Counted from the stretch's first letter, positions 32,546 to 41,961 are shown. The stretch is DNA of 64,000 nt from Oceanococcus sp051252075 (GCA_051252075.1 JBPOFU010000004.1:1-64000), one strand, 5' to 3'. A program made the numbers and translations. Notes: generated by a model not told the origin, from the letters alone.

Positions 32546-35281
32546 CTATTGGCTCAAGCGAGTGACCGGGCCCCAGCCCAGTTTTTCCAGTTCTTCACTG
32601 TTCACGTCGCCAATCAAGATCCAAGTAAGGGCATTCGGTTCAAATAGCTTTTCCGCTCCGGCCTGAGCTTCGGCCAAGTCCATAGTGTTCAACTTTTCGA
32701 CCAAGGTGTTGTAGTAGATATCGGGCAAGTTCAAACTCAAGATATGCGCAACAGAGCCAGCCAGCTGGCCCAGTGATTCATTGTTCCCCGGCAGCGATAA
32801 AGTTTTGTTGCGCACGACTGCGTCAAGTTCAGCTGCGGTAAGCGGTTTGCTCGAACGCAAGTCCTCCAGTTCCCGGCGAATTTCGCGCAGTGCCGGCACG
32901 GTTTTATCGGTTTGGACGCGGCTGTAGACGATGACAGGGCGTTGGCCTTGGGTGCTGATCAGTGCGCTCCCCGCACCGTAAGCCCAATGTTTGTCTTCAC
33001 GCAGGTTCATGTTGATGCGTGAGGTAAACAGGCCGCCAAAGGCGCTATTGGCCACTTGCATGGCCAAATCAGCCTCATCGCTAGGTGGTGCAGCCAAATG
33101 ACCGGCCAGAATCACGGTTTGTGGTGCATCGGGTTTGTCGATTAAATACAAGCGTGGTTGTTGCGCCAGTGGACGACTCGGCAAGGCAGGGCGTGCTTGG
33201 AAATTGGGATTCTCCCAGTCGCCAAAACGGGCTTCCAATTGGGTCAGCAAGCTCGCCATGTTGATATCGCCAACCACCAAAAACTGACTGTTTTGTGGTG
33301 CTAGATTCTGCTGATAGAGCTGCAGCACATCCTCGCGCGTGATCGCGGCCACGCTGGTTTCTTCGCCGCTGCCAGTCATCGGCACGCCGTAGGGATGATC
33401 GTCGCCATAAAGCAGTGGTGGCAGCAAGCGCAGCGCGGCCTGGAAAGGGCTGGCTTTTTCCTGCGCTATGCCAGCGAGCAAACGTGGCCGCAAGCGCTCC
33501 AGTTCCTCTGTTGGGAAGGCGGGTTCACGGATGATCTCGCGGTATAAGTCCAAGGCTGGAGCTAGGCGTGTGGTCACAGCGGACAAACTGACACTGAGGG
33601 TGTCCAGAGAGGCACCGGCGTCAACACTGGCTCCTAGTTCATCCAAGCGCGTGGCCAAAGCCAAGGCATCGCGCTTTTGCGTGCCTTCGTCCAGCATGCT
33701 CATGCTGACATTGGCCAATCCGGGTCTGTCCTTGGGATCGGCGGCGTAACCGGCTTGGCTGAGTAAACGCACATCCACCAAAGGTAATTCGTGGCGCTCT
33801 AGTAGCACCACATTCATACCGTTAGAGAGTTGAGCGCGTTGCAGCTCGGGCAACTGCAGCGACTTTGCGACCCCACTTGCGGGCAGTTGGCTGCGATCAA
33901 CCGTGCTGGCACGGGTGCTGTGGCGCGCTTGCGGTTCTACCCGGACGGTGAGGTGGCCGTGCTGCAACCAGGTTTGCATGCTGTTCTGTACGGATTTTGG
34001 CGTCGCATCGCGCAACCACTGCAATTCATCCTTCCAAGCATCGGCGCGTCCCGTGAGGACATGGGAACTGGCGAGCAAGTCGGACTTGCCACCAAAGCCG
34101 CCGACCTTCTCCATGCCGCGCAACATGCCCACGAATAAGCCTGTGCGGCTGCGTTCCAGTTCATCGGCTTGTGGACCCGCCTCCATGAGACGCTGAATTT
34201 CCTCGCGTACGATTTGCTCTAATGGGGCAATGTTTTGATCTGGGCGTGCGGTGACATAGACCATGAACTGCGATCCCATTTCACGCGGTGAAACAAAGGC
34301 ACCTACACCGGTGGCGAGTTGTTCCTGATGCACTAAACGCTGATACAAGCGGCTGGTTTTTCCGTTGGCTAAGATATCGGCAGCGGTTTGCAGATGCACC
34401 AAATCCTGACTGTAATTGGGTGCCACATTCCAAACCAAGTAGCTGCGTGCTTGCGGCACATCGTCTTGTAAGCTGACGAAGCGATCCGCCGTCATGGGGG
34501 CGGGCCAGGTTTGAGGACGGTTTAAGCGCGGGCCGGCCGGGATATCTGCAAAATATTCCTCCACTTTGGCTTTGGCGGTTTGCGCATCAATATCACCGGC
34601 GATAACGACCACTGCGTTGGCTGCGCCGTACCATTCCTGGAACCACTGTTTCACATCGTCCAAGCTGGCTGCATCCAAATCCTGCATCGAGCCTATGGTG
34701 GTCCAGGAATAGGGATGGCCCTGCGGGTAGCTGTATTGCGGAATTAAATCCCAGACTTTGCCGTAGGGGCGGTTTTCACCTTGGCGCTTTTCGTTTTGCA
34801 CCACACCACGTTGTTCGTCCAATTTGGCTTGGTCTATAGCGCCCAATAAGTGGCCCATGCGATCCGATTCCAGCCACAACAACGTGTCGAGCGACGGCGT
34901 GGGTACATTGGCGAAATAGTTGGTGCGGTCGGCATTGGTGGTGCCATTCATGCCAGTGGCACCAACCTGTTCTAAGGGGCGGAAAAACTCGTCATTAAAG
35001 TTTTCCGAGCCGTTGAACATGAGATGCTCAAACAAATGAGCAAAACCGGTGCGTCCGGCCTTTTCATTCTTGGAGCCCACGTGATACCAAACATTGACTG
35101 CAACAATCGGCGTTTTGCGATCTTCGTGCACCAGCAGAGTGAGGCCGTTGTCGAGCACAAACTTTTCATACGCGATGTCGGGGATGGGCAACGCATCGCT
35201 TTGCGTTTTATTCGGCATTAGGCTGCAGGCTGACAGTACAAGCGCACTGCAGGCGGATAGGATAGGAGTGTATTTTTTCAT
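32546..35281 (-). CDS. M16 family zinc protease lipoprotein
   Basis: 911 residues with signal 'LSACSALVLSACSLMP' (lipobox Cys ~19). It has two tandem M16 halves. The N-terminal half holds the inverted zinc motif 'HLFEHLMFNGSENF' (HxxEH) and the distal Glu in 'VVQNEKRQGENRP'. The C-terminal half ('LERHELPLVDVRLLSQAGYA' onwards) has no HxxEH and serves as the clamshell partner, as is usual for the single-chain pitrilysin-like group. It should degrade peptides in the periplasm or at the outer membrane. The rhodanese gene overlaps upstream by 4 bases. Confidence 0.9.
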   Translation of the reverse strand: MKKYTPILSACSALVLSACSLMPNKTQSDALPIPDIAYEKFVLDNGLTLLVHEDRKTPIVAVNVWYHVGSKNEKAGRTGFAHLFEHLMFNGSENFNDEFFRPLEQVGATGMNGTTNADRTNYFANVPTPSLDTLLWLESDRMGHLLGAIDQAKLDEQRGVVQNEKRQGENRPYGKVWDLIPQYSYPQGHPYSWTTIGSMQDLDAASLDDVKQWFQEWYGAANAVVVIAGDIDAQTAKAKVEEYFADIPAGPRLNRPQTWPAPMTADRFVSLQDDVPQARSYLVWNVAPNYSQDLVHLQTAADILANGKTSRLYQRLVHQEQLATGVGAFVSPREMGSQFMVYVTARPDQNIAPLEQIVREEIQRLMEAGPQADELERSRTGLFVGMLRGMEKVGGFGGKSDLLASSHVLTGRADAWKDELQWLRDATPKSVQNSMQTWLQHGHLTVRVEPQARHSTRASTVDRSQLPASGVAKSLQLPELQRAQLSNGMNVVLLERHELPLVDVRLLSQAGYAADPKDRPGLANVSMSMLDEGTQKRDALALATRLDELGASVDAGASLDTLSVSLSAVTTRLAPALDLYREIIREPAFPTEELERLRPRLLAGIAQEKASPFQAALRLLPPLLYGDDHPYGVPMTGSGEETSVAAITREDVLQLYQQNLAPQNSQFLVVGDINMASLLTQLEARFGDWENPNFQARPALPSRPLAQQPRLYLIDKPDAPQTVILAGHLAAPPSDEADLAMQVANSAFGGLFTSRINMNLREDKHWAYGAGSALISTQGQRPVIVYSRVQTDKTVPALREIRRELEDLRSSKPLTAAELDAVVRNKTLSLPGNNESLGQLAGSVAHILSLNLPDIYYNTLVEKLNTMDLAEAQAGAEKLFEPNALTWILIGDVNSEELEKLGWGPVTRLSQ

Positions 35282-35706
35282 GGTTTTTCAGAGGCTTGGC
35301 TGAGTCCGGCTTCTAGCAATTGGCTGAAGCCGCCGGGTTTGACCACGGCAATGTCGGAATATCCTAAATCTTGCAAAATTTCTGCGGCGCGGCTGGCGCG
35401 GCCACCGGATTTGCAATGCAAAACAATGCTTGTATCGCGCGCTAAATTGAGCGCGCGCGCCTGTTGCTCGAAATCCGCTATTGGCAGGTGCCGCGCCATG
35501 CTGAGGTGGCCGTCATTCCATTCCTCGGCGTTGCGTACATCGATCAAGCTTGCGCCATTTGCGAGTAATTGCGGCACGTCTTGAGGGCTAATGTTACGAC
35601 TGCCATTTGGCTGGGTGTTTTCAGACTGCGCTGACGAGCACGCGCTTAAGCCAAGCATCAATAAACTCAGGGCAAGAAGCCAAGGCAGAGGTTTTTTCGT
35701 CGTCAT
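35278..35706 (-). CDS. Rhodanese-like lipoprotein
   Basis: 142 residues from ATG 35706. Signal 'LLALSLLMLGLSACSSA' has a lipobox. The single rhodanese domain contains 'LIDVRNAEEWNDGHLSMARH' and the active loop 'VLHCKSGGRASRAAEIL' (catalytic Cys in C-K-S-G-G-R). It would carry sulfane sulfur or act as a periplasmic thiol enzyme. ATG 35730 is an alternative start but gives a poorer signal peptide. ATGA overlap with the M16 gene. Confidence 0.85.
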   Translation of the reverse strand: MTTKKPLPWLLALSLLMLGLSACSSAQSENTQPNGSRNISPQDVPQLLANGASLIDVRNAEEWNDGHLSMARHLPIADFEQQARALNLARDTSIVLHCKSGGRASRAAEILQDLGYSDIAVVKPGGFSQLLEAGLSQASEKP

Positions 35707-35890
35707 TACAGCGTAGGGTGAATGCGTCATACTGATTGTTGAGGCTCGGCAGCAACGTCGGGAGCACTCAAGGCCTATCTTGATGTTTAGGCGCTGAGCT
35801 TGGCAGAATCCCAAGCGTTCATACAATGGTGGTGGCCCTATTGCTCAATTATCTTTCGGCGAACAGCGCCGGGGCGAATTGATTTTGGGT

Positions 35891-37696
35891 ATGAAGACGG
35901 CAGTCTTCACGCTGCTCGCCTGCCTAATTGCGCTGCCTTTGTGGGCGGCTGAAGACGACCTCATAGTAGAGCGCTTAGCGCAATCCAGTCAGTGGCAAGC
36001 TCTACTGCATTGGGATGCGGGCAGCAGTCGCGTGGATTCGGCCAATTTCTTTGTGCATCCGCAAGGAAAATCAAACGCATTAAAAGAATTGCGTGCGACG
36101 CAGCAAGCTTTATTGGCTAATCCCGCGATGCGCTGTCGCTTCCCCGCACGCTTGCAATTCCTAGGCACCCACTTCGCTGACATAGCCGCGCTGTCTCTAG
36201 CCTCTTGCACACAATATCAGCAGTGGCGGGATCGCTTGAATCCTCAGACGGTCACCCTGGTGTTCGCTGCGGCCTACCTGGGTAATCCGTCATCGTTGTT
36301 TGGCCACACCTTTTTGCGTTTGGATGATGGTAGCCACCCTTTGTTGGCTTGGGCAGTAAATTTTGCGGCGCAAACGCAAGATGCAAAAAGTTTGAATTTC
36401 GCCTGGAAGGGCATGACCGGCGGCTACCCCGGGCGCTTTGGTCTGGCGCCTTACTACGACAAAGTGACGGAATATGCACGCTTAGAGCAGCGCGATCTGT
36501 GGGAATATCGCTTGGCTTTGGATGCGGCCGATATTGAACTGCTTTTGGCGCATTTGTGGGAGATGCGTGACAGCCATTTCGAATATTACTTTTTTCAGGA
36601 GAATTGCAGCTTTCAGTTGCTGGCTTTGCTGCATGTGCTGCGCCCTGAGCTGTCTCTGACGCAAGGCTTCTCCTTGTTCGCGGCGCCTGTGGATACGCTG
36701 CGTCGTTTGCAGCAGTACGGTTTGGTGCAAGGCTTGGTGCACAGGCCCGCACAGCAAATCGAATTGCGCGCCAAGATCGCGGGTTTGTCGTCGTCGGCAC
36801 GTGAGCGCCTCAGCTTGCAATTGTCACAGCCTCAATCGCGCTTAGCTTTGGATGCACTGCAATCGCCAACGGAGCGTGCTTTGTGGTTGGAAGCCTTGGC
36901 AGGGCTGGCACAGAGTCGGCAAGCGGATTCAGCGCAGGAGGCAGATTGGCAATCCTTACAAGATTGGGCCCTAAAGCAACGCAGTCGCCTGAATCTGATT
37001 GCAAATGAACCGCAGCGGATCAGCAGTGTAAGCCCGGATCAGGCGCATTTGAGTCAGCGTGCCAGCCTGACTTGGCATTACCAAAGTGCAACTGAGCATG
37101 CTGCTGAAGCCTCTTGGCGTCCAGTCTTGCACGATGCTCTGGACGGCGCGCGCGGACTCCCGGCGGGCAGTGAAATAGCGGTTTTGAATACCCGTCTGCG
37201 TTGGCAGGATGCAGTTCTGAAGCTGCAGCAACTGCAATTTTTCGATGTTCGCGCCTTGCCACTACGTGACACTTGGTTTTCGCCCATGTCCTGGCAGTTG
37301 GGCGTCGGCTATGCCCGCGATGAATGGAGCCAGCTTGGCTATTGGCGTGGGCTAGCAGCAATCGGGGGGAGTTGGCGCGTGCCGCTATTGCCCGCAGCAC
37401 AAACCTCGGTGCTGCTGCGAGGAAGTCTTCTACTGGGAAAATCCGGTCAGCGCGCCTTGGAATCGGCTTTGGAATGGAGCGTGCAAGGGCATTGGGGCGC
37501 GGACTGGCCGTGGCATTTCGGCTTCGAATGGCTGCGGCGTGACGGTCGCATAATTGATGATGCCCTGCCGCAGGCGGTGCTGTCTCTGGGGCAACAGTGG
37601 CAGTTGAGCCCTCGGTTCGCTCTGCGCCTGACTGGGCAGCAGCATTTTTCTTCGCGACAGCGCGTGGTGAGCCTGACTGTGGCACATTATTTCTAA
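35891..37696 (+). CDS. DUF4105 family secreted protein
   Basis: About 601 residues. The signal peptide 'TAVFTLLACLIALPLWAAED' begins at ATG 35891 (TTG 35879 would add four residues). The DUF4105 core is marked by 'AAYLGNPSSLFGHTFLRLDD' (His in S-x-F-G-H-T), 'FAWKGMTGGYPGRF', 'YYDKVTEYARLEQRDLWEY' and 'YYFFQENCSFQLLALL' (conserved E-N-C). The His and Cys pattern suggests a papain-like or NlpC-like catalytic centre, though no activity is established to my knowledge. The last ~150 residues look like amphipathic beta strands. It is coupled by TAATG to the phosphopantetheinyl transferase gene. Confidence 0.82.
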   Translation: MKTAVFTLLACLIALPLWAAEDDLIVERLAQSSQWQALLHWDAGSSRVDSANFFVHPQGKSNALKELRATQQALLANPAMRCRFPARLQFLGTHFADIAALSLASCTQYQQWRDRLNPQTVTLVFAAAYLGNPSSLFGHTFLRLDDGSHPLLAWAVNFAAQTQDAKSLNFAWKGMTGGYPGRFGLAPYYDKVTEYARLEQRDLWEYRLALDAADIELLLAHLWEMRDSHFEYYFFQENCSFQLLALLHVLRPELSLTQGFSLFAAPVDTLRRLQQYGLVQGLVHRPAQQIELRAKIAGLSSSARERLSLQLSQPQSRLALDALQSPTERALWLEALAGLAQSRQADSAQEADWQSLQDWALKQRSRLNLIANEPQRISSVSPDQAHLSQRASLTWHYQSATEHAAEASWRPVLHDALDGARGLPAGSEIAVLNTRLRWQDAVLKLQQLQFFDVRALPLRDTWFSPMSWQLGVGYARDEWSQLGYWRGLAAIGGSWRVPLLPAAQTSVLLRGSLLLGKSGQRALESALEWSVQGHWGADWPWHFGFEWLRRDGRIIDDALPQAVLSLGQQWQLSPRFALRLTGQQHFSSRQRVVSLTVAHYF

Positions 37697-38358
37697 TGAT
37701 TAGCTTGCTAGGTCCGCAAATATCACTGTGTCGCTTACCCGCTCGGAACAAGCGTGTTCATCCCGATTTGGCAGCTATGTCTCGAGCTTTAAAAACGTAT
37801 TGTTTGGCGCAAGCATTGGGTTGTACTGCGAAGGAATTGATCTTCGTAGAGGACGAGAACGGCAAGCCGCAGTTGCAAGATTCACAAGGCTGGCAATTTA
37901 ATCTCAGCCACAGCGGCGATACCGCGGTCATGGTGGTGGCGCGTCAGCCCGTCGGCATCGATTTAGAGCGGCAGCAGCGTCAGGCCAATTGGTCGGGCAT
38001 TGGAGAGCGTATGTTCCATGCCAGCGAATTACACCAGTTGCGCGCCATGCCACAAGCACGGCAAGCGGCACGAGCGGTTCAGCTGTGGACCGCCAAGGAA
38101 GCCTGGGCCAAAGCCACTGGAGTCGGTATGGCCGGAATGCAAGACGCACCGGCCATGCATTGGCAGACACAAACTTGGGCTTTGCCGTTGGATGCCAGAG
38201 ATGCATTGCTACAGGCTGCTGTATCGGATGAATGGTTTGTCAGTGTTTGTTTGTTGGGTGGTCGTATCGCGGCGACACAATGGCAAGCCGTGCAGTGGTT
38301 GGGCAGCGACCAATTTGCTGCGACGACAGCACCGGCTGTGACAGAATTGAGCGCATGA
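37696..38358 (+). CDS. 4'-phosphopantetheinyl transferase (Sfp/AcpT-type)
   Basis: 220 residues. Motifs are 'FNLSHSGDTAVMVVA', 'PVGIDLERQ' (magnesium-binding D-x-E) and 'QLWTAKEAWAKATG' (W-x-x-K-E-A), which together define the Sfp-type family moving phosphopantetheine from CoA to a carrier protein Ser. Both the length and the full WxxKEA motif fit the Sfp subgroup that serves secondary carrier proteins as well as acyl carrier protein. The start shares one base with the upstream stop (TAATG). No polyketide or peptide synthetase gene lies in the window, so its carrier is elsewhere. Confidence 0.88.
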   Translation: MISLLGPQISLCRLPARNKRVHPDLAAMSRALKTYCLAQALGCTAKELIFVEDENGKPQLQDSQGWQFNLSHSGDTAVMVVARQPVGIDLERQQRQANWSGIGERMFHASELHQLRAMPQARQAARAVQLWTAKEAWAKATGVGMAGMQDAPAMHWQTQTWALPLDARDALLQAAVSDEWFVSVCLLGGRIAATQWQAVQWLGSDQFAATTAPAVTELSA

Positions 38359-38903
38359 GAATTCATCGCAATGGTTGGCTGACGGGTATCAGTCGCTGCT
38401 CTTCACCCAACCACAACCAACGCCCCGCAGGGGAGGCAATCAGCTTGCTGGTCATCCATGGGATCAGCCTGCCGCCGGACCATTTTGCCGGGCCTGCAGT
38501 GCAGCAGTTGTTTTGCAATCAGTTGGACGCCAATGCGCATCCCTATTTTGCAGAAATCAAAGAACTGCGGGTTTCCGCGCATCTGTTTATTCGACGCGCA
38601 GGCAGCATGATCCAATTTGTGTCTTTTGATGATCGAGCCTGGCACGCCGGTGTTTCTGAATTTGCCGGGCGCGACAATTGCAATGATTTTTCCATCGGTA
38701 TAGAGATGGAGGGCAATGACAGTCGCCCATATACCCAAGCGCAGTATCGGCAATTGCTTGCGGTGACGCGTTTGCTGTCACAGCGCTATCCAAGAATTAC
38801 GCAGGAGCGTGTCGTAGGGCATTGCGACATCGCTCCCGGCCGTAAAACGGACCCTGGTCCGTATTTTGATTGGGCGACATACAAAGCGGCGTTGACAGCA
38901 TGA
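38355..38903 (+). CDS. ampD: 1,6-anhydro-N-acetylmuramyl-L-alanine amidase
   Basis: 182 residues from ATG 38355. Zinc amidase of the Amidase_2 fold: 'SLLVIHGISLPP' (His35), 'SAHLFIRRAGSMIQFVSFDD', 'SIGIEMEGND' (catalytic Glu), and 'VVGHCDIAPGRKTDPGPYFD' with the second His, the Lys and the third metal ligand Asp. There is no signal peptide, so it is the cytoplasmic AmpD that recycles muropeptides, not the exported AmiD. ATGA overlaps on both sides place it inside a tight four-gene unit. Confidence 0.93.
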   Translation: MRIHRNGWLTGISRCSSPNHNQRPAGEAISLLVIHGISLPPDHFAGPAVQQLFCNQLDANAHPYFAEIKELRVSAHLFIRRAGSMIQFVSFDDRAWHAGVSEFAGRDNCNDFSIGIEMEGNDSRPYTQAQYRQLLAVTRLLSQRYPRITQERVVGHCDIAPGRKTDPGPYFDWATYKAALTA

Positions 38904-39892
38904 AGCACGGCCAGATAGTTCGAGCCGATTTTCGGCCTCACCCGCTGTTACGCAACGCGCATTTGCAAACCATGCTGCCTGCACTGTGGCGACCTTTGCC
39001 TGAGCTGCCTTTGGAAAAAGAGCGCTGGGAACTGCCCGATGGTGACTTTGTTGATTTGGCTTGGTTCGCTAAGCCGCAAACGGGGCAACCCATTGCGGTA
39101 TTGGTGCATGGTCTTACTGGTGGTTTTGATTCCAAGTATTTGCGTGGCACCGCCCTGAAACTTAAGAACTTGGGTTGGGCTGGCGTGATTCTGCAATTGC
39201 GGGGTTCTGGCAGTGAACCGAATCGTATGGCACGGGCGTATCACCAAGGCGATACCGGTGATTTGCACGCTTTGCTGCAACGCTTGAAAGAGGAAAACCC
39301 CGGGTCGTATTTGGCCGCAGCAGGCTGGTCTTTAGGTGCCAATATCGTGTTGAAAGCTGCTGGCGAGGACGCTGACAAATTTGCAGCGGACAGCGTGGTG
39401 GCCGCTAGCGTGCCGTTTCAACTGCAGCCTTGTGCGGAACGTATGCGCCAAGGCGTATCGCGTTTGTATCAGCGCCGCTTGATGGGAGATTTAAAACTGA
39501 CAGCGGCGGCGAAAGCGGCGGCCTGCGAGCTACCAAGTCCGGTCAATGTACGAGCAACCCAAGCAGCGCGTGATTTTTTCGAATTTGATGATGCCTGGAC
39601 AGCGCCATTGAACGGGTTCGAGAATGCTTTGGACTATTACAGTCGGTGCGAGTGCGGCCAGTTCCTTAGTGAGATACAAGTACCTGGCTTGATCGTGCAC
39701 AGCCAGGACGATCCTTTTATGCGTGCGGATATCGTCCCAACAGAGCAACAGTTGTCGCCCAGTCTGCGCTTGGAGCTAGCGCAGCGGGGAGGGCATGTGG
39801 GCTTTGTCTCTAGCAATGCGCGCGGTGGTTTAGAGTTCTGGTTAGAGCAGCGTATGGCGCAATGGTTACAACAGCAGAGAATTGCCTCTTAA
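38900..39892 (+). CDS. YheT-type alpha/beta hydrolase
   Basis: 330 residues from ATG 38900. 'HPLLRNAHLQTMLPALWR' at the N-terminus is the hallmark of the YheT/ABHD1-3 group. The fold shows 'VLVHGLTGGFDSKYLRG', the nucleophile elbow 'AAGWSLGANIVLK' (Ser), 'LIVHSQDDPFMRAD' (Asp) and 'RGGHVGFVS' (His). Substrate is unknown; relatives act on lipid esters. ATGA overlap with ampD. It is the last gene before the IS110 remnant and the sulfation island. Confidence 0.9.
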   Translation: MKHGQIVRADFRPHPLLRNAHLQTMLPALWRPLPELPLEKERWELPDGDFVDLAWFAKPQTGQPIAVLVHGLTGGFDSKYLRGTALKLKNLGWAGVILQLRGSGSEPNRMARAYHQGDTGDLHALLQRLKEENPGSYLAAAGWSLGANIVLKAAGEDADKFAADSVVAASVPFQLQPCAERMRQGVSRLYQRRLMGDLKLTAAAKAAACELPSPVNVRATQAARDFFEFDDAWTAPLNGFENALDYYSRCECGQFLSEIQVPGLIVHSQDDPFMRADIVPTEQQLSPSLRLELAQRGGHVGFVSSNARGGLEFWLEQRMAQWLQQQRIAS

Positions 39893-40020
39893 ATATTTAG
39901 GGGTGAATGCTTATTGGGCTATCCGAATTTCAGCGATGAACCATAGGAGCCATCACTCCCGAAATGCATGAAACGGACTTTCTCCCTATGTCCTAAGCCT
40001 ACCTTGCCACCAGTTTTCGT

Positions 40021-40050
40021 AAGTGGTCGGAATCTGCCATAAGCGGTCGG
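40021..40050 (+). repeat. Two 10-base direct repeats, 20-base period
   Basis: AAGTGGTCGG (40021-40030) and AAGCGGTCGG (40041-40050) differ at one base and start exactly 20 bases apart. They lie in the leader of the IS110 remnant and may be part of its end structure. Confidence 0.5.
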
Positions 40051-40117
40051 TAGCTTTATTTCACCTTAGTGACTTGTACGGATCGTATTCAAGTACGAAC
40101 GGGTAAGATTGAGGCCC

Positions 40118-40139
40118 ACCTTCGGCGGTAGCCGAAGGT
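40118..40139 (+). ncRNA. Strong hairpin in IS110 leader, possible bridge-RNA relic
   Basis: ACCTTCGGC, loop GGTA, GCCGAAGGT: a perfect 9-bp stem, 76 bases before the transposase-like ATG at 40215. No U-run follows, so it is not a simple terminator. IS110-group elements carry a structured bridge RNA in the non-coding end upstream of the recombinase gene; the position fits, but the assignment is inference and the element is decayed. The rest of 39893-40214 holds no coding frame. Confidence 0.35.
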
Positions 40140-40214
40140 CTATAAGTCACCACGTGAAAAACAGTTGGCTCGTGTTTGGCAGAGGCCACAAACAAGTCGG
40201 GAGCAGCTCTTCCC

Positions 40215-40545
40215 ATGAATACTAAATCTCAATCTGAAACTAGTATTGGCATCGATGCCAGCAAGCGGTACCTAGCCTTCTTCATATGACCAAACGGCGA
40301 AGCATTTCAAATTGATAACGCTGCAGACGGGGCGTTCTAGATTTTCAGCAATGCAAACGCGCCCGGCCATCCGAATTATCTTGAGGCCAAAGGCCGTTTG
40401 GAATCGGCTTTGGTCGTGTTTTCCGAGGGAAGTCGACTCTACCCGAGCTGCGGCATGGCTAGATCCGAAACTTTGATCACCTTGAATTGCACTACAAACC
40501 GATTCATCGCCTTCGCAGCAACTGCAGACTTTTATCTGTAAAGTT
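40215..40545 (+). pseudogene. IS110-family transposase remnant
   Basis: Starting at ATG 40215 the frame reads 'SIGIDASKRYLAFFI', stop (TGA), 'PNGEAFQIDNAADGAF', stop (TAG), then on to 'YLEAKGRLESALVVF'. This is the RuvC-like DEDD N-terminus of IS110 transposases (first catalytic Asp in G-I-D-x-S-K, second acidic block at E-A-x-G-R). Two in-frame stops and loss of homology after ~40440 show it is dead. The C-terminal Tnp20 Ser domain is missing. Right end not identified; decay continues to about 40620. Confidence 0.75.
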
Positions 40546-40633
40546 TGAACAGCTTCAATTCGCAGCTACTCGGGAATGTGTAGACAATCCGGAGCAATTC
40601 ACTTACCAGTATTAATATAGAAGAATAGATCTT

Positions 40634-41914
40634 ATGGGTTCAGGGTTAGCGCGGTTCATCATCGGTGTGGCACTACTATCGTTTTTGGCTGGGGCATCCC
40701 TGATACAGGCAAAAATTTGGCCCTATCCACTGGTAAATGATGCTTACCGTACCGCAAAGGCCTTATGGTTCAGTTACAAAAAGTCCCAAAACCCGCAGAG
40801 CACTTTGTGGTTTAGCACTTGGACTGAGAATAAAGGGGCAATTATCTACCAAGCTGGGGCAAGTTTTGGTGAATACACTCTTTTTTCTAACCGAGCTGAA
40901 CCAGGCGCAAAACTTATAAATTTGTCAGGGGGGCGGGTACATCAATGGAAAAAACCATTAAGCGAAATTGTGCGGGAAACGGGCTTTGGTCAGCAGGCTT
41001 GTGGAGATGAATTTGTGTTTTGGGACCACGTTCGAATGGGAAGAGATGGTGAACTGATAGCTATACTTATATGTCCAGATAAAACGCCTTGGGGTGTGGG
41101 CGTGCTCAAGCTGGATGCCGATTCAAATATCATTTGGTGGAAAGCCAATGGTGCCCACCATGACTTCGACGTGGCACCGAATGGCGATGTATATGTGCTT
41201 ACCCATGAAATCGTTTCAAACCAGCCTGACTATATGCCAGCGTCCTTCAGTCCACCTTATGTCATCGACTACTTAGTCGTTTTGGATGGCCAGGGGGAGC
41301 AGCTGAAAAAATTTGATCTTGTAGAAGCAATGCTGCTATCGAATTACAAAAAAACCGTTCGGCCGAATTGGACGGGTGATCTATTGCACGCGAACGGGGT
41401 GAGTTTTGTAACCGAAGAAATCAGCCGAAAATTCCCGTTTTCCGCCCCCGGTCAAGTTTTGTTCTCTTTGCGTACTCAATCGGCGGCGATGCTGTTTGAT
41501 CTTAACAGTGGTGATGTTCCTTGGCTTAAGTTGGGTTTATGGAATAAACAACATGATTTCGATTTTCTAGACAACGGAAAAATGTTGGTATTCGATAATT
41601 ATGGGCGCAACGCTATAGGTCTACGTTCACGGGTTTTGGAATTTGATCCCCTCAATGACAAAACCGAATGGGCATATGAAGGCCAAGGACTTGGAAAATT
41701 CAATAGTTGGACCATGAGCTCGCAACAAAGGCTGCCCAATGGCAACACTCTAATAACAATGTCAGAGGAAGGCCGCCTCCTGGAAGTGGCTGCCGATGGA
41801 AGCCTTATTTGGGAATATGTAACGCCTATTCGTAGCACAATAGCCGAAAGTTTGATGCCCGCATTGCGGTCCGCGCATAGATATTCAAAAAAAGATGCTT
41901 CCTTTTTGAACTGA
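40634..41914 (+). CDS. Arylsulfotransferase-family (ASST-like) membrane-anchored propeller
   Basis: 426 residues. An N-terminal helix (residues 6-26) is followed by beta-propeller blades: 'GAHHDFDVAPNGDVYVLTHE', 'DLLHANGVSFV', 'KQHDFDFLDNGKMLVFDNYG', 'SQQRLPNGNTLITMSEEGRL'. The paired His residues in H-D-F-D and L-H-A-N-G match the catalytic and ligand positions of PAPS-independent arylsulfotransferases, which move sulfate between phenols. Many family members have no demonstrated activity. First gene of a four-gene accessory group, starting 89 bases after the recognisable IS110 remnant. The export signal is not clearly cleaved, so anchoring is likely. Confidence 0.8.
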   Translation: MGSGLARFIIGVALLSFLAGASLIQAKIWPYPLVNDAYRTAKALWFSYKKSQNPQSTLWFSTWTENKGAIIYQAGASFGEYTLFSNRAEPGAKLINLSGGRVHQWKKPLSEIVRETGFGQQACGDEFVFWDHVRMGRDGELIAILICPDKTPWGVGVLKLDADSNIIWWKANGAHHDFDVAPNGDVYVLTHEIVSNQPDYMPASFSPPYVIDYLVVLDGQGEQLKKFDLVEAMLLSNYKKTVRPNWTGDLLHANGVSFVTEEISRKFPFSAPGQVLFSLRTQSAAMLFDLNSGDVPWLKLGLWNKQHDFDFLDNGKMLVFDNYGRNAIGLRSRVLEFDPLNDKTEWAYEGQGLGKFNSWTMSSQQRLPNGNTLITMSEEGRLLEVAADGSLIWEYVTPIRSTIAESLMPALRSAHRYSKKDASFLN

Positions 41915-41961
41915 TATACGTGTAGGTCTAAATCTAGAAAATTTCAAGATTAGGCTTTTAC

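Noticed and set aside
36252..37751. Long minus-strand frames (182 and 243 codons) opposite the DUF4105 gene
   Set aside because: Ala/Arg/Pro-rich translations of the complement; the plus strand has a signal peptide and DUF4105 motifs.
40118..40139. Hairpin considered as transcription terminator of the yheT-like operon
   Set aside because: No U-run follows the stem, and it lies 225 bases downstream of the stop within the IS leader.
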